Source of the DNA: Blakeslea trispora
Taxonomy: Eukaryota; Mucoromycota; Mucoromycetes; Mucorales; Choanephoraceae
DNA: 64,000 bases
Direction: 5' to 3'
NCBI GenBank assembly: GCA_025331445.1
Contig: JAIWNE010000053.1
Coordinates: forward strand, 155,731-219,730
A program made the translations under genes and the position numbers. Every line of letters starts with the position of its first letter. The stretch's first letter is position 1. The notes beneath the pieces are model-generated. The model was not told the DNA's origin. It worked only from the letters and a program-made list of their open reading frames with translations, and searched no databases. Shown here in pieces: positions 23,025-34,500 of the stretch.

Positions 23025-24485
23025 GCAATGCACACTTTATCATTCTTTAACTTTCTATTTATTTCATTTTTCTTACATACAAAATGCATAGACAAATAAT
23101 ACATCATTAGACATTTAAATCTTTCAAGTATGAAGAAGGTCTTTTTCTTTCTTTTACATAGCTAAAAAATCCGTATAACTAGCGTACAAAAAAGACATGT
23201 CCTTTATTGAACAAGTACCAACATGCTTAAAATTCATTTTGCTTTATGCCTTGCATGTCATTTATTCCCTTTATTTCATTCTTGATGAGCAGTTCTTTAG
23301 TTTGATAGGTTATTGAAATACCAACAACTAGTACAATGCGCTTGAAGCCAAATCAAAGCAAAAAAACAAACTTGGTGTTACAGTCAGAAGTCTTAGAATC
23401 ATGCGTCATTGTTGATGCGCTTCGCTTAGATTCTGTTACATACCTGATGCACTTAATCAACTTGCCGTTTGTGATGCTATCATACTCACAGAGTATGAAA
23501 ACTTTGCAAAATTTTTAATTTCCTGTCATAGTATCATATTGCTTCTATTTTGCCAGCAGATCTTACTTTGCTGATGTGTGGAATTTTAATATTTCAACTA
23601 ATTACACATCAAGAGAGTGATGTGCTAAAAGAATGAACTGTTGTCAATGTAGACGTTTCATCTTGGAAAGCACAAAAGGGACGCATTTATAAACAAAATG
23701 CAATATTTTTCTCTCAGAGCGCAATCTAATTATGGGAATGGTGTGCACCATCCATATCGACTTTTTGTAGCCACTAAACAAAGATACGAGTGATTGATAT
23801 ATCCAAAACAAAGCCATTATCAGGTATTGTTTGGAGGATTACTCGTGCACCTCAGTGGCTTATCAGAACATCTTCTTTTTTGTTCATTCTAACAACAATA
23901 AAGTTTATGTGTAACTCGTACTGGAGTAAGATGAATGCATGAATGTGATCTTTCTTGAATTGTGATATTTAAAATTGAAATAACAGTAAAAAATAAAAGT
24001 GAAGCAAAAGCTGAAGAAACTAGTACTGTTGATTTAATCTATTTCAATCTCAAACGCTTCAGCATCGTCTAAAGTGGATGCTATCTTGAAAAGGAATGAC
24101 TGAAAGATCAAAACGCTTTACCTTACTGTTCTCCTGTGTTCTGGAAGAACTAACAGTGATTCCAAAAAGGGCACTTGAAGTTTGGAGACACACCAGGAGA
24201 GATACATGCACTTTCATACATGCTGGCAACAGGCAATGACCAGATTGACTTGCTTGATTGCTTCATACTCAAGGTAACGAAGTGATTGTCATTTACTCGT
24301 TGCAGAAGCAATTTCATTCCTGTTTCTTGGGCTATAGTACAAAGGAATGTACGTGCAAGGTGGAGTCTTGGTATAATTGTTTTCTGTGTAAGTAGCAGTT
24401 GGTCTTTGGAAAGTATCAGCAGCTATTTCAGTACATCCAGGCATGAGAAACCAATGCTGCTCGCTTGCATTGGACATTGTTAAAT
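23025..24485. other. Gap with a possible relic at its right end
   Basis: No intact gene. On the minus strand a possible final exon (SFLFKIASTLDDAEAFEIEID then stop, about 24040-24095) follows a plausible intron. A 62-codon frame at 24289-24477 lies on the same strand. Both are on the 3' side of the Mutator-like relic at 24486-25281 and may belong to it. Confidence 0.35.
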
Positions 24486-25281
24486 TTATGACTTCTTGGT
24501 GTCTTCATACTCTTCCTTGGCGGTGGGCTCATGAACGATATCAGAGATCACGCTTTTAATAAAATATTAAAAGCATACCTCAACAACCTTAGCGGGTGTG
24601 TTGTACTTTAAGGAAGCGACAGCTTCTTAAAAAAAATCAGTATTTGGCAACCAATTAACCCGATAGGCTCTAGAATCGTTGGTGAAATGATGATTGCGAT
24701 TACCTTCTACTCTTTGTACAGTTACCATCTTCCTTGCTGGGCACAACTTAGCTTCGATTGCATAAGAGTAGCTCTCTTTTGTGCTTCCTGTTTTCTTGCT
24801 CTTTTTGGGATCATTATGTTCTTTGTTCAAGGCTGAATCAATAGGCTTGCGTGGATTTTTGAACCGCTTGTCATGTCTGCAGATCAAAGTAACAACTTGA
24901 CGCTTTTGATCCGATCTGTCGATTGTTGTTGGACAATTATGTTTTTTTTGCCCAATTCTTGAGCATGAATTCTAAGCTGGTCAACAGAAATATTTTTTTT
25001 TTTAATAGAAACAACCTTTCTTGATTTTATTAACGCTTTGAAAGAGACATTTTGCATTGAACTTGTTGTCTTCATCAGATCTACTCTTAATATTGGCAAT
25101 TACATGAATACATTCTCCACTCACTAGCTTTAACTTCAAAATCAGATAAGTCGATTGTGTTGACTTTGTTTGACATCTCGACACTGATCTTGTTCCCAGC
25201 TTTAACTTCCTTAGTGTTGCATGACTCAACATCAATATCGCTGATATCGTCACTATACTCTACAACATCAATAAGCAGCAC
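24486..25281 (-). pseudogene. Mutator-like element, N-terminal FAR1-type zinc domain relic
   Basis: Reading the minus strand through at least two frame changes gives an acidic start (DDISDIDVESCNTKEV). It is followed by VTLICRHDKRF, then AKLCPARKMVTVQRVEGNRN, HHFTNDSRAYR and EAVASLKYNTPAKVV. The spaced C..H..C..NHH pattern followed by this helical block matches the FAR1/WRKY-GCM zinc-binding region that precedes Mutator-like transposases. Stops at several places show it is dead. Confidence 0.55.
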
Positions 25282-25701
25282 ATTTTCTTGACTCGTTTAG
25301 TGAATGGTTATAACCAAATAAAAGAGAGAAGTTTCTTAAATTGGTTTCTAACGCTATGCTCTCATCTTACTCTGATACAAGTTACACAGAAACTTTATTG
25401 TTGTTAGCATGATTAGAAGAGAGGAAATACTCGTAAGTCATTGAGGCGCGCAAGAGGAGCGCGCAAATAATTTTCGTATTGTTTACTACTAGAGCTTGTT
25501 GACTACATGATATTACTGTTTCTGGTTTTGTAAAAGCTGAGCACGGTTCGAAACAAGCTGAGCAACATGACAAAATTTGTGATACATGCAGTTGACTGCT
25601 GATTCTAAAGAAATCTTTGTATCAAAAACAAAGCGTAAAGGCTCCTAAAGCACACTTCTTTAGGAAATGGAAGAGCATATGACTCACCAGAAGAAAATAA
25701 G

Positions 25702-25749
25702 ATGAACCGGATAAATTAACCCCGCCTGGTTCCGGATGAATCCGTTCAT
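25702..25749. promoter_or_regulatory. Inverted pair of ATCCG-TTCAT words upstream of the monooxygenase
   Basis: ATGAACCGGAT at 25702-25712 and ATCCGTTCAT at 25740-25749 are near-exact reverse complements. Between them, TTCCGGATGAA (25730-25740) is itself an inverted repeat. They lie 80-130 bp before the start codon and just upstream of a TATA box, so they may bind a transcription factor. Confidence 0.4.
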
Positions 25750-25760
25750 AACCGTAATCA

Positions 25761-25768
25761 TATAAAGA
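25761..25768 (+). promoter_or_regulatory. TATA box of the FAD monooxygenase gene
   Basis: TATAAAGA lies 69 bp upstream of the start codon at 25830, a usual position for a fungal TATA element. Confidence 0.5.
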
Positions 25769-25829
25769 GATCAGCAACTCTTTTCGTCTTTTGTTTTTCT
25801 CAAACTATATTACTTTATTTATCTATACA

Positions 25830-28096
25830 ATGTCTGACGAAAAAGTTGATGTATTTGTTAGTGGTGCTGGTCCTGTTGGCCTCTTTTTTACCTACTCTAT
25901 GGCTATGCGTGGTCACACAGTCTACTGTGTTGATCCAAAGCCTTGTCCAATTGATCAAAGTAGAGCTATTCTGATTACTGCTCGAACTATGGAAGTTCTA
26001 GAAAGTGAAGGCCTTGCTGGTGACATCTTGTCGGAAGCTGTTATTCTTTGTGGTGCTAGAACGCATAGAAATGGTGTTCTTGTAAGTTGAGCAAACCTTA
26101 TTTCTGTTCAAGTTAAAAAAAAAAAAAGAGAGAGAGTGTGTGTGATTGTATTAAATCTATTTTTATCAAGGTTGGACAAATTGAAGCTTGTGGAAACACA
26201 CCTTATCCACACAATACTGTCATTAGACAATCAAAGACAGAAGAGGTTATTTATCATCGTATTGAGAAAGACACAAGCTGCAAAATTCATTGGAACAACG
26301 AGCTTGTATCTTATACTCAAGATGATGATAGAGTTCTATCAGTCATCCGCGATATACGTACAGGCGAGAAGAAGACAATTGAATCCAAGTATATCATTGG
26401 AGCAGATGGAACCCATTCAGCTGTTAGAAAAGGCAATCCTGACTGGACATACTTGGGCGCAACAATCACTACAAAATTTGCATTGGCAGATTTATATTTG
26501 AAAGGAGATGATTTCGAAGAGTTATCTAGCAGATTTAGTCTTTATTTGTCAGATAATAGTAAGTACTAACTTGTTGAACTAAACAACCACATCTACTGTC
26601 ATTGTTTCTGATGACTATATTGAAGATGCTTTTGGCTTGGTGAGAATCAACCCGATCAATGAGCAAGGGGATCGACCCATCTTCCGTGTATTTGGCAACT
26701 TGGAAAGTTTTGAGCGCAAAATCAACGACAGCAGCAAAAGCACTCATGGTTTGCGTGATAAAACCGAGGAGACCCCCATGGACAAGAAAGCGGTTCAAGA
26801 ATGGATGGACCGAATGAGTGCGCCTATAAAGCACGAGGTAGATGAGTTGATCTGGTCATCCTATTTTAGGGTGAATGAAAGAATAGCCAATGGATTTAGA
26901 AGAAAGAGAGCATTTCTGGTTGGAGGTAAAGGCTAAAGCCAGTGTATACTGTCTTTGTTTGTAACTAATTTGAATGTTTGTTATGCGTAGATTCTGCACA
27001 TTGTCATTCTCCCGTAGGAGGTCAAGGCTTAAATACAAGCTTACAGGATGGTGAGTCATCTTCATCTCCCGTTTTTCTTTTCGGAGATCTGTATTCATTT
27101 GTTCTAACTGTGACAATATTATATCAAAGCATTCAATCTTTGCTGGAAGTTATCAAATGTCTTGAATGGTGTCGTATCAGATCCAGATAAAATCTTGGAC
27201 TCATATTCCAACGAGGTAAGCATTGTGTCGCTTTACCATCCTCAATAATAATGTAGTTTTAACAATGCTATCTTCAATTTTGGGGGGGCGTATTAGAGAG
27301 AGCCAATTGCCAAAGCAGTTATTCAGACAACTGGAAATACTACAGAAGTTGGCTTGGCAAACAACTTGGTGCTACAAGCTATTCGCACAACAGCTATGAA
27401 GCTCACTTTAATGGTTCCATTTATCAAACGGATTGCATACACAAATTTAATGCAGGTAACGTTAACTATTTTACTTTTTTTTTTTATTTGCCATATACTC
27501 AAAAAGTGATTTAGCTCCGAATTGCTATTGATCCTCAAACAAGTGGGATCTTGGGTTCATCTGATAAAGGCCTAATCAAAACAGGTGAATTTCTACCTCA
27601 CTGCGGTGTACTAAGGAAGTCTATTATACCTCGTAACGAAATACCAAAAACCATCCAAAGGTATCGCTTTCGAGATCTGTTCGTTCGCATGGAGAAATAT
27701 ACAGCAGTCTATTTGGGTGCTTGTCCCTCATCAGTCTTGCCCAACTTGGATTTGTTAAAAAAGTTCTGGATTGATACTCGCCAACTCCCTATCAGACGTG
27801 TCGTCATTCAATCCAGTTGGCATAATCGTCAATCTGGCTTTCCCTCCTGGATCAATGAAGATGAGAAAGACGAAGCCAAGCAATCTTTTTACATCGAAGA
27901 AGCATTTGACCAAGTGGATTCAGTATCATACCATACTGGTTTATATTCTATATCCGCCTCTTATTTTGCTGGTAGCAAACCTTATAGTGCAGTCCTGATA
28001 GTACGTCCTGATCTTCATATTGCACATGCTAAACTCGTACAAAATGAAGCTGACCTTGATGCAGCACTTGATTTCTTTTCTTCAATGTTTGCTTAA
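25830..28096 (+). CDS. FAD-dependent aromatic monooxygenase (phenol 2-monooxygenase-like)
   Basis: Flavoprotein hydroxylase of the p-hydroxybenzoate/phenol hydroxylase group, which uses NAD(P)H and oxygen on aromatic rings. Seven exons (25830-26081, 26171-26558, 26626-26925, 26991-27050, 27130-27215, 27297-27455, 27515-28096) give 608 residues. The Rossmann GAGPVG motif binds FAD near residue 12. YIIGADGTHSAVRK is the DG motif. VGDSAHCHSPVGGQGLNTSL, joined across an intron, is the second FAD motif, followed by QDAFNLCWKL. The C-terminal 170 residues resemble the thioredoxin-like dimerisation domain of phenol hydroxylases (VLIVRPDLHIAHAK). Intron 2 contains TACTAAC right after its donor. A TATA box and paired CCG words lie upstream, hinting at induction by substrate. 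The exact substrate is unknown. Mutator-like relics lie on both sides. Confidence 0.9.
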
Positions 28097-28609
28097 TATT
28101 CTTTTCTTCACCATTTTCGACATTTTTGCACCTTTATACTTATGCTGCATCACCAGGTCATATATAATTTTTTTTATTGAATCAATAAAACAACATGTCT
28201 GTTCTATTTAAGTTTAGGTAATTGAATGGTTGCGTAGCAATCAGTAACTAACAAACTTTTCAATTTTTTTGTTGTCACTTTCATGTTACAATAGTGTTGT
28301 CGCGACTTACGTAACAAGCACACGATAGCATTTATACGACGACAAATGTGACAGTATGTGGCATCCTTCCTGTTGTAATTATTGCAGTATGCTCTTTCTC
28401 ACAATTTTTCAAAGGACGTGATCTTTGAACTTGTCTTTAAAATCTTCTTTCAATTCATAGCATAAAAAGGAATAAACTTTACAACTTCATCTTAGACCAG
28501 GTTTTCCTTAACCTTGATACAGTTCCCTGTGAAGCCACCATGACAGCCATCTACGACAGTTCAAAAACTGCAAGACAGTCTGTATAGATGTGACTAGCGA
28601 ATCAGCAAT
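28097..28609. other. Gap after the monooxygenase
   Basis: No gene seen. Minus-strand fragments near 28,500-28,600 may be the decayed tail of the neighbouring Mutator-like relic. Confidence 0.35.
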
Positions 28610-29180
28610 ACGCACATGCATTATTAAATTCAAAACTGAGGTCTTTGAGAAGGAGGCACAGCAGAATAGTTGCTCATCACTCTTTGAACACTTTATATCC
28701 TGTGTATGCAGCAGCCATTCAAATGGCTCAGCTGTTTGTCTGTACCACTGCCATTAGCAATGTTGTTAAAATGAAAGTTATAGTCATGAACAAAGCTTAG
28801 GCGCTGAGCGGCAGAGAAGTCCATGACCATACCCAAAAATCGATACCTGTTAATCTTCATATGCTTAAGCATTTGAATAAAGTATTCAGCAAAGTTAATA
28901 GCTACTAAACCATTAACAATTGCTTCAAAAAAGAGAGGCAACATTGCAACACAATTTGAACTCACAAATGATAAAAGAACAGAGATACTTTAGTGCGAGA
29001 AGAAATAACAGTTGAAATCTTTGTAGTATTTAAAGGATCATTCTTAGCTCTTTTTATAGTTTTTTCTTGGTTTTCATCAGAAAAATGAATGCGCCTGTAT
29101 ACTCCATGATGACGAGTTCTTTTGCAAATGTTTTTTTTTGGCCAAAAGATCATAGCGCATGAAATACTGCACTCTAACAA
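28610..29180 (-). pseudogene. Mutator-like (MULE) transposase core relic
   Basis: The minus strand reads ENQEKTIKRAKNDPLNTTKI, then, after a frame change near 28,975, SSNCVAMLPLFFEAIVNGL, YRFLGMVMDFSAAQRLSF and GCCIHRI-stop-SVQRVMSNYSAV. The D-F-S-A-A-Q-R block followed by a G-C-x-x-H motif about 30 residues later is the usual arrangement of MULE transposases. The in-frame stop after the histidine and the frame change show it is inactive. It is not in the right order to be the same element as the relic at 24486-25281. Confidence 0.6.
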
Positions 29181-29542
29181 GACAATCTTTGTTATGCATT
29201 GATACTTTGCATTTCACACATTGCTACTTAGCAATTAAATGAGAATTAACCTTGGGGATCATTTCCTTTCGATAAAAAGTACAAGGCTCATTGACACAGT
29301 AGACAATACTAAGACATTTTTTGGTTCTAACAGTAATGCCCTTTTTGATTTTCTTGTTGCCCTGTTTCGCCTTGAACTTCAAGAACTTCATTATAAAGGC
29401 CGCTAGGAAGTTGAATTTTATCTGTTTTCTACAGACATATCAAATGAAGAGAGTACTATTAATCAGGTACAACAATGCAAAATGTAATCTGGGTATATGT
29501 GGCTTGCATCTTCATGACATCCAAAAGTAGGACAACCATTTA

Positions 29543-29653
29543 TGCGCTGAAGTTAAAAGCCAGATGCAAGTAGTCACGCATAAACAAATCACAAAGATGT
29601 TTGAGTATTAAATCTTGTTTGATCTTTTCTGCCAACACTATTGCAGCTTTATC
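29543..29653 (-). pseudogene. Short coding relic of unknown family
   Basis: A minus-strand stretch reads DKAAIVLAEKIKQDLILKHL then CDLFMRDYLHLAFNF. It looks like a real amphipathic protein segment, but no complete gene surrounds it. It ends where the first exon of the PQ-loop gene begins on the other strand, so the PQ-loop promoter may be made of this relic. I recognise no family with certainty. Confidence 0.3.
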
Positions 29654-30644
29654 ATGAGTAGATACTTGGCGGAGCAAGTATGTGGCTATTTCGGGCTTGT
29701 ATTGTGGTCGCTCCAGCTTGCACCTCAAGGTGAATTGATTTTTGAGCCCATCCGAATGAAACCAATAACCAATTAATCCGAATTGAATAGCTTGGAAAAC
29801 TTACCGAAGAGGTACATCAACAGGAGTTTCAGTATGGACTATGTGGATCTGGTCATTTGCAGGGATTTTTCTTGGTTGTTATAATTTTGGAATTCAGGTC
29901 ACCATAGCACTTTGTATCCAACCACAGATTTTTGCGTTCATTGCAATCGTTTGTGTGTTTCAGGAATTTCGTTATCAATACAAATGGTCACAAATCGACA
30001 CTTTATGTGGTTTTGTTGTCGCATGCTTAGTATTCGCAGGCATTGAGGTTGGACTTGTTTTTGCTCTTAAGGTATGCTTCTTGCTTGCTCGTTGTTGCCC
30101 TATCGTATACTTACTTTATTTTTGCAGAAAGCAATTGAAGTCAATAATCAACGTGCTGTTCAGTTCTTTGGTGTGTTGCCTGTTGTCTTTGTCATTGGTG
30201 GATTTTTACCGCAATACTATGAGATATTTCGTAAGACTATTAAACAAGAAAAGAGACAATAGGTTAATCTAATTAAAAAAAAAAAAAAGGTGAAAGAAGG
30301 GTTATAGGCATATCACACATTTTCCTTGCAATGGACTTTTCAGGCTCAGTTTTCTCCATTGTCAGTTTAGGTAGAACAGACAAAAAATGAGTTTGTTACT
30401 GCTGACTAACACATAGCCAGTCTGTGGAGACTCTATAGATGCGCTAGCTCTAGTAAATTACATAGCTATTGGTTGCTTAGATGTAGGCATATTGACTCTT
30501 TATTACATTTTTGAATGGTACCAGTCAAGGCGACCCAGTAAAGAAGATAATGAAACTGTCATCAAAGAGATATCCGATGACTGTGAAGATGCTCAAAGCA
30601 CCAAGTTCTCACCTTTGGAGGCATACACCAAGACCACATCTTGA
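29654..30644 (+). CDS. PQ-loop repeat membrane protein
   Basis: Multi-pass membrane protein of the PQ-loop (CTNS/MPDU1) superfamily, whose known members move small solutes across vacuolar, Golgi or ER membranes. Five exons (29654-29729, 29791-30071, 30128-30230, 30290-30370, 30439-30644) encode 248 residues with about seven hydrophobic segments. The first PQ motif is LWSLQLAPQAWKTYRRGTST, joined across intron 1. The second is IGGFLPQYYEIFRERRVIGI, joined across intron 3, followed by SHIFLAMDFSGSVFSIVSL. The tail is acidic and cytosolic in character. The start (MSRYLAEQVCGYFG) is the first ATG and is preceded directly by an antisense relic. The substrate is unknown. The gene converges on a small membrane-protein gene ending at 30819. 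Confidence 0.88.
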
Positions 30645-30818
30645 ATGCAACAAGGCAAAAGAACCGCCATTGGAACAGTAGACTACCTATAAGAACAATC
30701 ATGATTGTATAGACTGCCAGTTCGAGAAAGAAAAATGCTACATAATAATACCACGTATCATCTTATGCCATCATAAAAGTGATAATTAGAATGACCTTTT
30801 TCTATAGCTTTTTGGTTT

Positions 30819-31028
30819 TTATCTTTTTTCTTTACTTGGACAATGTAACAGTTTCAGCAAGGTTCTTGTAACATGAACACTCGATGAGCCAGTGATGGCA
30901 AAAATGCAGAATCGCCAAAACCATACTGCATAATATTTCCAGTTTTTGCCTTGTTTTCTTTCACTATTATTTGCGTGTGTTGGGAGAAGACTCTGAGATT
31001 CGCCTGATATGTTGTGATTGTCGCTCAT
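30819..31028 (-). CDS. Small single-pass membrane protein with dileucine signal
   Basis: A 69-residue intronless frame. The N-terminal half is polar and holds SGESQSLLP, which fits the acidic dileucine sorting signal (E-x-x-x-L-L) used for vacuole or endosome targeting. A membrane segment follows (YYAVWFWRFCIFAITGSSS), then a short basic tail ending SKEKR. The start codon context (GGAAATATGAGC) is good. I recognise no family. It converges on the PQ-loop gene 174 bp away. The upstream side carries the 35-bp minisatellite. Confidence 0.5.
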   Translation of the reverse strand: MSDNHNISGESQSLLPTHANNSERKQGKNWKYYAVWFWRFCIFAITGSSSVHVTRTLLKLLHCPSKEKR

Positions 31029-31207
31029 ATTTCCTTATCAGATTCTCTTTTGAAAGGAAAAAGAAAAAAAAACACTGCAGAAAACGCAGTGTAACAATTT
31101 CTCTACCTTATCAAATCTCAGCATATCCAGCCTGATTTTTTGAATTTCAACAAAAAAAAAAAAGTCCCTTTTACCCTTTGTTTTTTTTTTTCAAATATTT
31201 ATTGGTA

Positions 31208-31530
31208 TTTTCTTGTAACAAAAGAGATTTTTCTCTTTTAAATTTTCTTGTAACAAAAGAGGTTTTTCTCTTTTAAATTTTCTTGTAACAAAAGAGGTTT
31301 TTCTCTTTTAAATTTTCTTGTGACAAAAGAGGTTTTTCTCTTTTAGGTTTTCTTGTGACGAACATATTGGTATTTTCTTGTAACAAAAGAGGTTTTTCTC
31401 TTTTAGGCTTTCTTGTAACAAAAGAGATTTTTCTCTTTTAGGCTTTCTTGTAACAAAAGTGGTTTTTCTCTTTTAAATTTTCTTGTGACAAAAGAGATTT
31501 TTCTCTTTTTAGGTTTTCTTGTGACAAACA
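31208..31530. repeat. 35-bp minisatellite with internal palindrome, about 9-10 units
   Basis: Units of about 35 bp follow TTTTCTTGTAACAAAAGAGG plus TTTTTCTCTTTTAAA with small variants (GTAAC/GTGAC, GAGG/GAGA, TTAAA/TTAGG). Each unit contains AAAAGAG facing CTCTTTT, so each can form a small stem. One unit is cut short and followed by ATTGGTA, which also occurs just before the first unit, so the array may have been duplicated as a block. It sits between the SCC2 stop (31557) and the small gene starting at 31028. Confidence 0.95.
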
Positions 31531-31556
31531 TTTGTTTTGTTGCTTCGTTTCAAATG

Positions 31557-34500
31557 TTAAGTGTTTTCAATTACACTTGCAATTGTATCATTCATCAAAA
31601 GATGCTCAAATCTCAAACAGGCATCCATAGCAGCCAATGTGCACATGTTTTGCCCTTTTCGATAATAATACAAATCATTCCAATCGATACACTGTTGAAT
31701 GTCGAGATTTCTTGTGATTTCTCGGCCTTTCGTGCTACTATTAGGCCTATAATGTCGTATTTCACTATTTCAAAAAAAAAAAAAGAGAGGAGATGAGTTT
31801 GATATGTAAAGGAAAGCTTAGTAAAAAAAAAAAAGGAAGGATACGTTACTCATCAAGGATACCATAAACCTCTAATAGTAGTATCTTAACACGGATTAGA
31901 ATAAACATGGCAACGCAGAGTTTAGAAGCAATCATAAGATCACGATCTGGTTCTTTAGGTGGTTGATTGACTTCCTCTTCACCGGGATCAATGGGTTGAA
32001 TAATGCCTTTCTTCTTTAAAGAATGCACATAGCAAAGCAAATCAGCACCTAGTGTCATCAAAATACGATCCATCACATAAACCATATGTAGCACTTCATC
32101 AGACCTGGCTAGATTCAGGGCCATCATGTTTTCGCCTAGATACTTGAGGTAGTCCAATCGAATATCTTCATTTGATGTATTCTTCAGATCGAAATCAAAA
32201 GGTTTGATCAATGATAGCAAAAAGTCGAATTTGGCCTTTTTCTTTTTCTTCAAGATCGAAAAAGTCAGGCCTAGAAGCGGTTCTATTTTAGCACCTGCTT
32301 CCCCATTCCGAGATAAATAACCGCGCAAGTTGGTAGGATGGTCTACAAATTGTTTTTGGTAATCAAATGAGGTCATCAAGCATTCGCTCATTTGCGTATA
32401 CAGTAGGGAGCCATATTTGTCATGTGCATATTGATGTAGATGATAAGCCTTATTACAGAGGGTCACATCAGGACTGGTCTCTGCAGCAACGATAGTGTGC
32501 ATATAACTCCTAGGGTGAGCCAGGTCTTGATAAACAACAGAAGACACAACCCCAAAGGCAGCACAACTCAAATCTTTGGAGTCGCTAAGGGCACAATGAA
32601 GGATGTTCTTTAAATAGCGCTGGACCAAGGACCTATACACGTCTAGTTTTACGCATTCTTTCGTGTTTCCCAAAAACATGCTTGCATCCATCTGTTTAGA
32701 CCAAAGTGACATGCCTGCTTCCTTTTTGCATCTGTTCATTCGTTTTCCTTCTGCCATCAAAAACTCTTGAAAGACAAGCATCAACTGTCTCTTGAGGCTC
32801 GCGGTACCCTGATCAAAGACAGTGTCTATCAAGCGAGTGCTCTCTTCTGAAATCATAAAGGTCGGATGGGAGGCATCAGAACAGCCCAAGCCTCGAAGAG
32901 CTGCCAGTCTCATCTGTATACCATTTTGAGACAAATCGTCCGTGTAGTCATTTGTAGAGAACTTGAGTGCATCAAATACCAAGGCATTAATATCTCCATG
33001 ATGGACCAAGTTGAGTGCCTCCGTCTCAGCAGGCTTTTCTTTTTGCCTCTTGTCATATTCAAAGTGTTGACCCAAGAGTCCAGTCAGTGTCAACATCTTG
33101 AGCACACCACTAAATGCTTTTGTGTCTTGAATATCGCCTTCTGTAATCAGTTGCCGGACATATTTGAGTTTCACTATGAAAAATAACAAGTCAGTCAGAA
33201 GCACTTGGGTATTTTTTTTTGTTAGATACTTTACTGATGCAAGAACCAAGCATTCGGATAAGTAAGTTGTACTGATGTGATATAGTATTCACAATAGCAC
33301 AGAGACAGGATATGCCACTCGAAATTATATTCAGGGGGCATCGGCTAAGTAGTTGCATGACAACTTTTTCAGTGGACTGAATGAATTGAAGATTGTGATG
33401 CTTAATGGAAGGTAAGACATCTCGATAGATTGTCAGTATATACTGTATTCTGGTCCAATCTGCCTTCTATTTTTTTTTGAACAAAGACATGAGTATATTG
33501 TCAAAACTATAGTAAAGAAATAACTTACTTGGTCAGTCACACTTATATAAGGTTGTAGTATTGATATATGCGATTCGCGAAGTAGATGAGGACATGATTT
33601 GGTAAACGAATAGACAGTAATCAATAAGTGATTGAACTCAGCCATGCTATCTTCTTCATCCAATGCAACCATTCGTTCAAATAATGAGTCTACGATCCAT
33701 TGAAAGATGTTTTGATACCAAGCTTTAGTTTTTTCATCGGCTTCAGATAGAGTCTATCAAGAAAGAAAAAAAAAAGATGAGTCAATGAACAACAGAGTGG
33801 TGCGTCAAGTTACCTTTTCAACAATTTGTGATAGAGCTGCATTTTGAGCTGCCACAAAGGGATCAAGTTTGGAGATAGCACCAATGATAATACTTGTTAA
33901 CTCGACAATCTTGCGCTTATGTTGTTTGGGCGAATCAGCAAACGAGTAACCTAGATAGTCATTGCCATCTTTTTCTATCTGTTTGAAGGGCATAAAGAGA
34001 ATATCTTGTGTTGTTTTGAGAGATAGCTGACTGACTGACACTTCATTGTCTCCTATACGCAAGATGATCTTGGCTGCCATATTCATCTTCAGTTGAGGGT
34101 CCGGGAATTTAAAGTACAATGAACTTAATAGTTCGATCACGCGTATACGTACATTGAGTGATGTATCCTGTTTGTTTACAAGATAAAAAAAAAATAAGTT
34201 AGATATAGCTTTATATAGATCAGATAGACATACCATAATACGAGCACTGATGATTTTATAGAGTGGTTCAGGAATAGTATCCAGTCGATTCAAATATTGT
34301 GACATTACATTAATGGCTGCATCTCTAACTGAGGGAGATGTGTCATGTATACGCTGGATAACCATCTTGTTGATACGCTTGTCTTCCAGAACTTCTGGTG
34401 CTTCAGTAGCAATTTTACCAATGGCACAAAGCGATTTTGTTCGATAGATAGCGGCATCTTTCTCTAAACAAACCAGCAGTTTAGACAGAATAAGATCACA

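Noticed and set aside
26559..26600. A very short intron ending in AC within the monooxygenase (around GTAAGTACTAAC).
   Set aside because: A normal 67-base GT-AG intron (26559-26625) keeps the frame and gives SDN-NAFGLVRI, so no unusual splicing is needed.
31208..31530. The repeat array as a CRISPR-like structure.
   Set aside because: The units are directly adjacent with no unique spacers, and the genome is eukaryotic. It is a minisatellite.
31765..31849. GTATCCTTCC inside the last SCC2 intron looks like a U12 GT-AG donor.
   Set aside because: Using it would leave an in-frame stop (TAA) at the end of the exon, and the nearest branch-like word is about 55 bases from the acceptor, too far for a U12 intron. 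The GTAACG donor ten bases upstream gives a clean frame.
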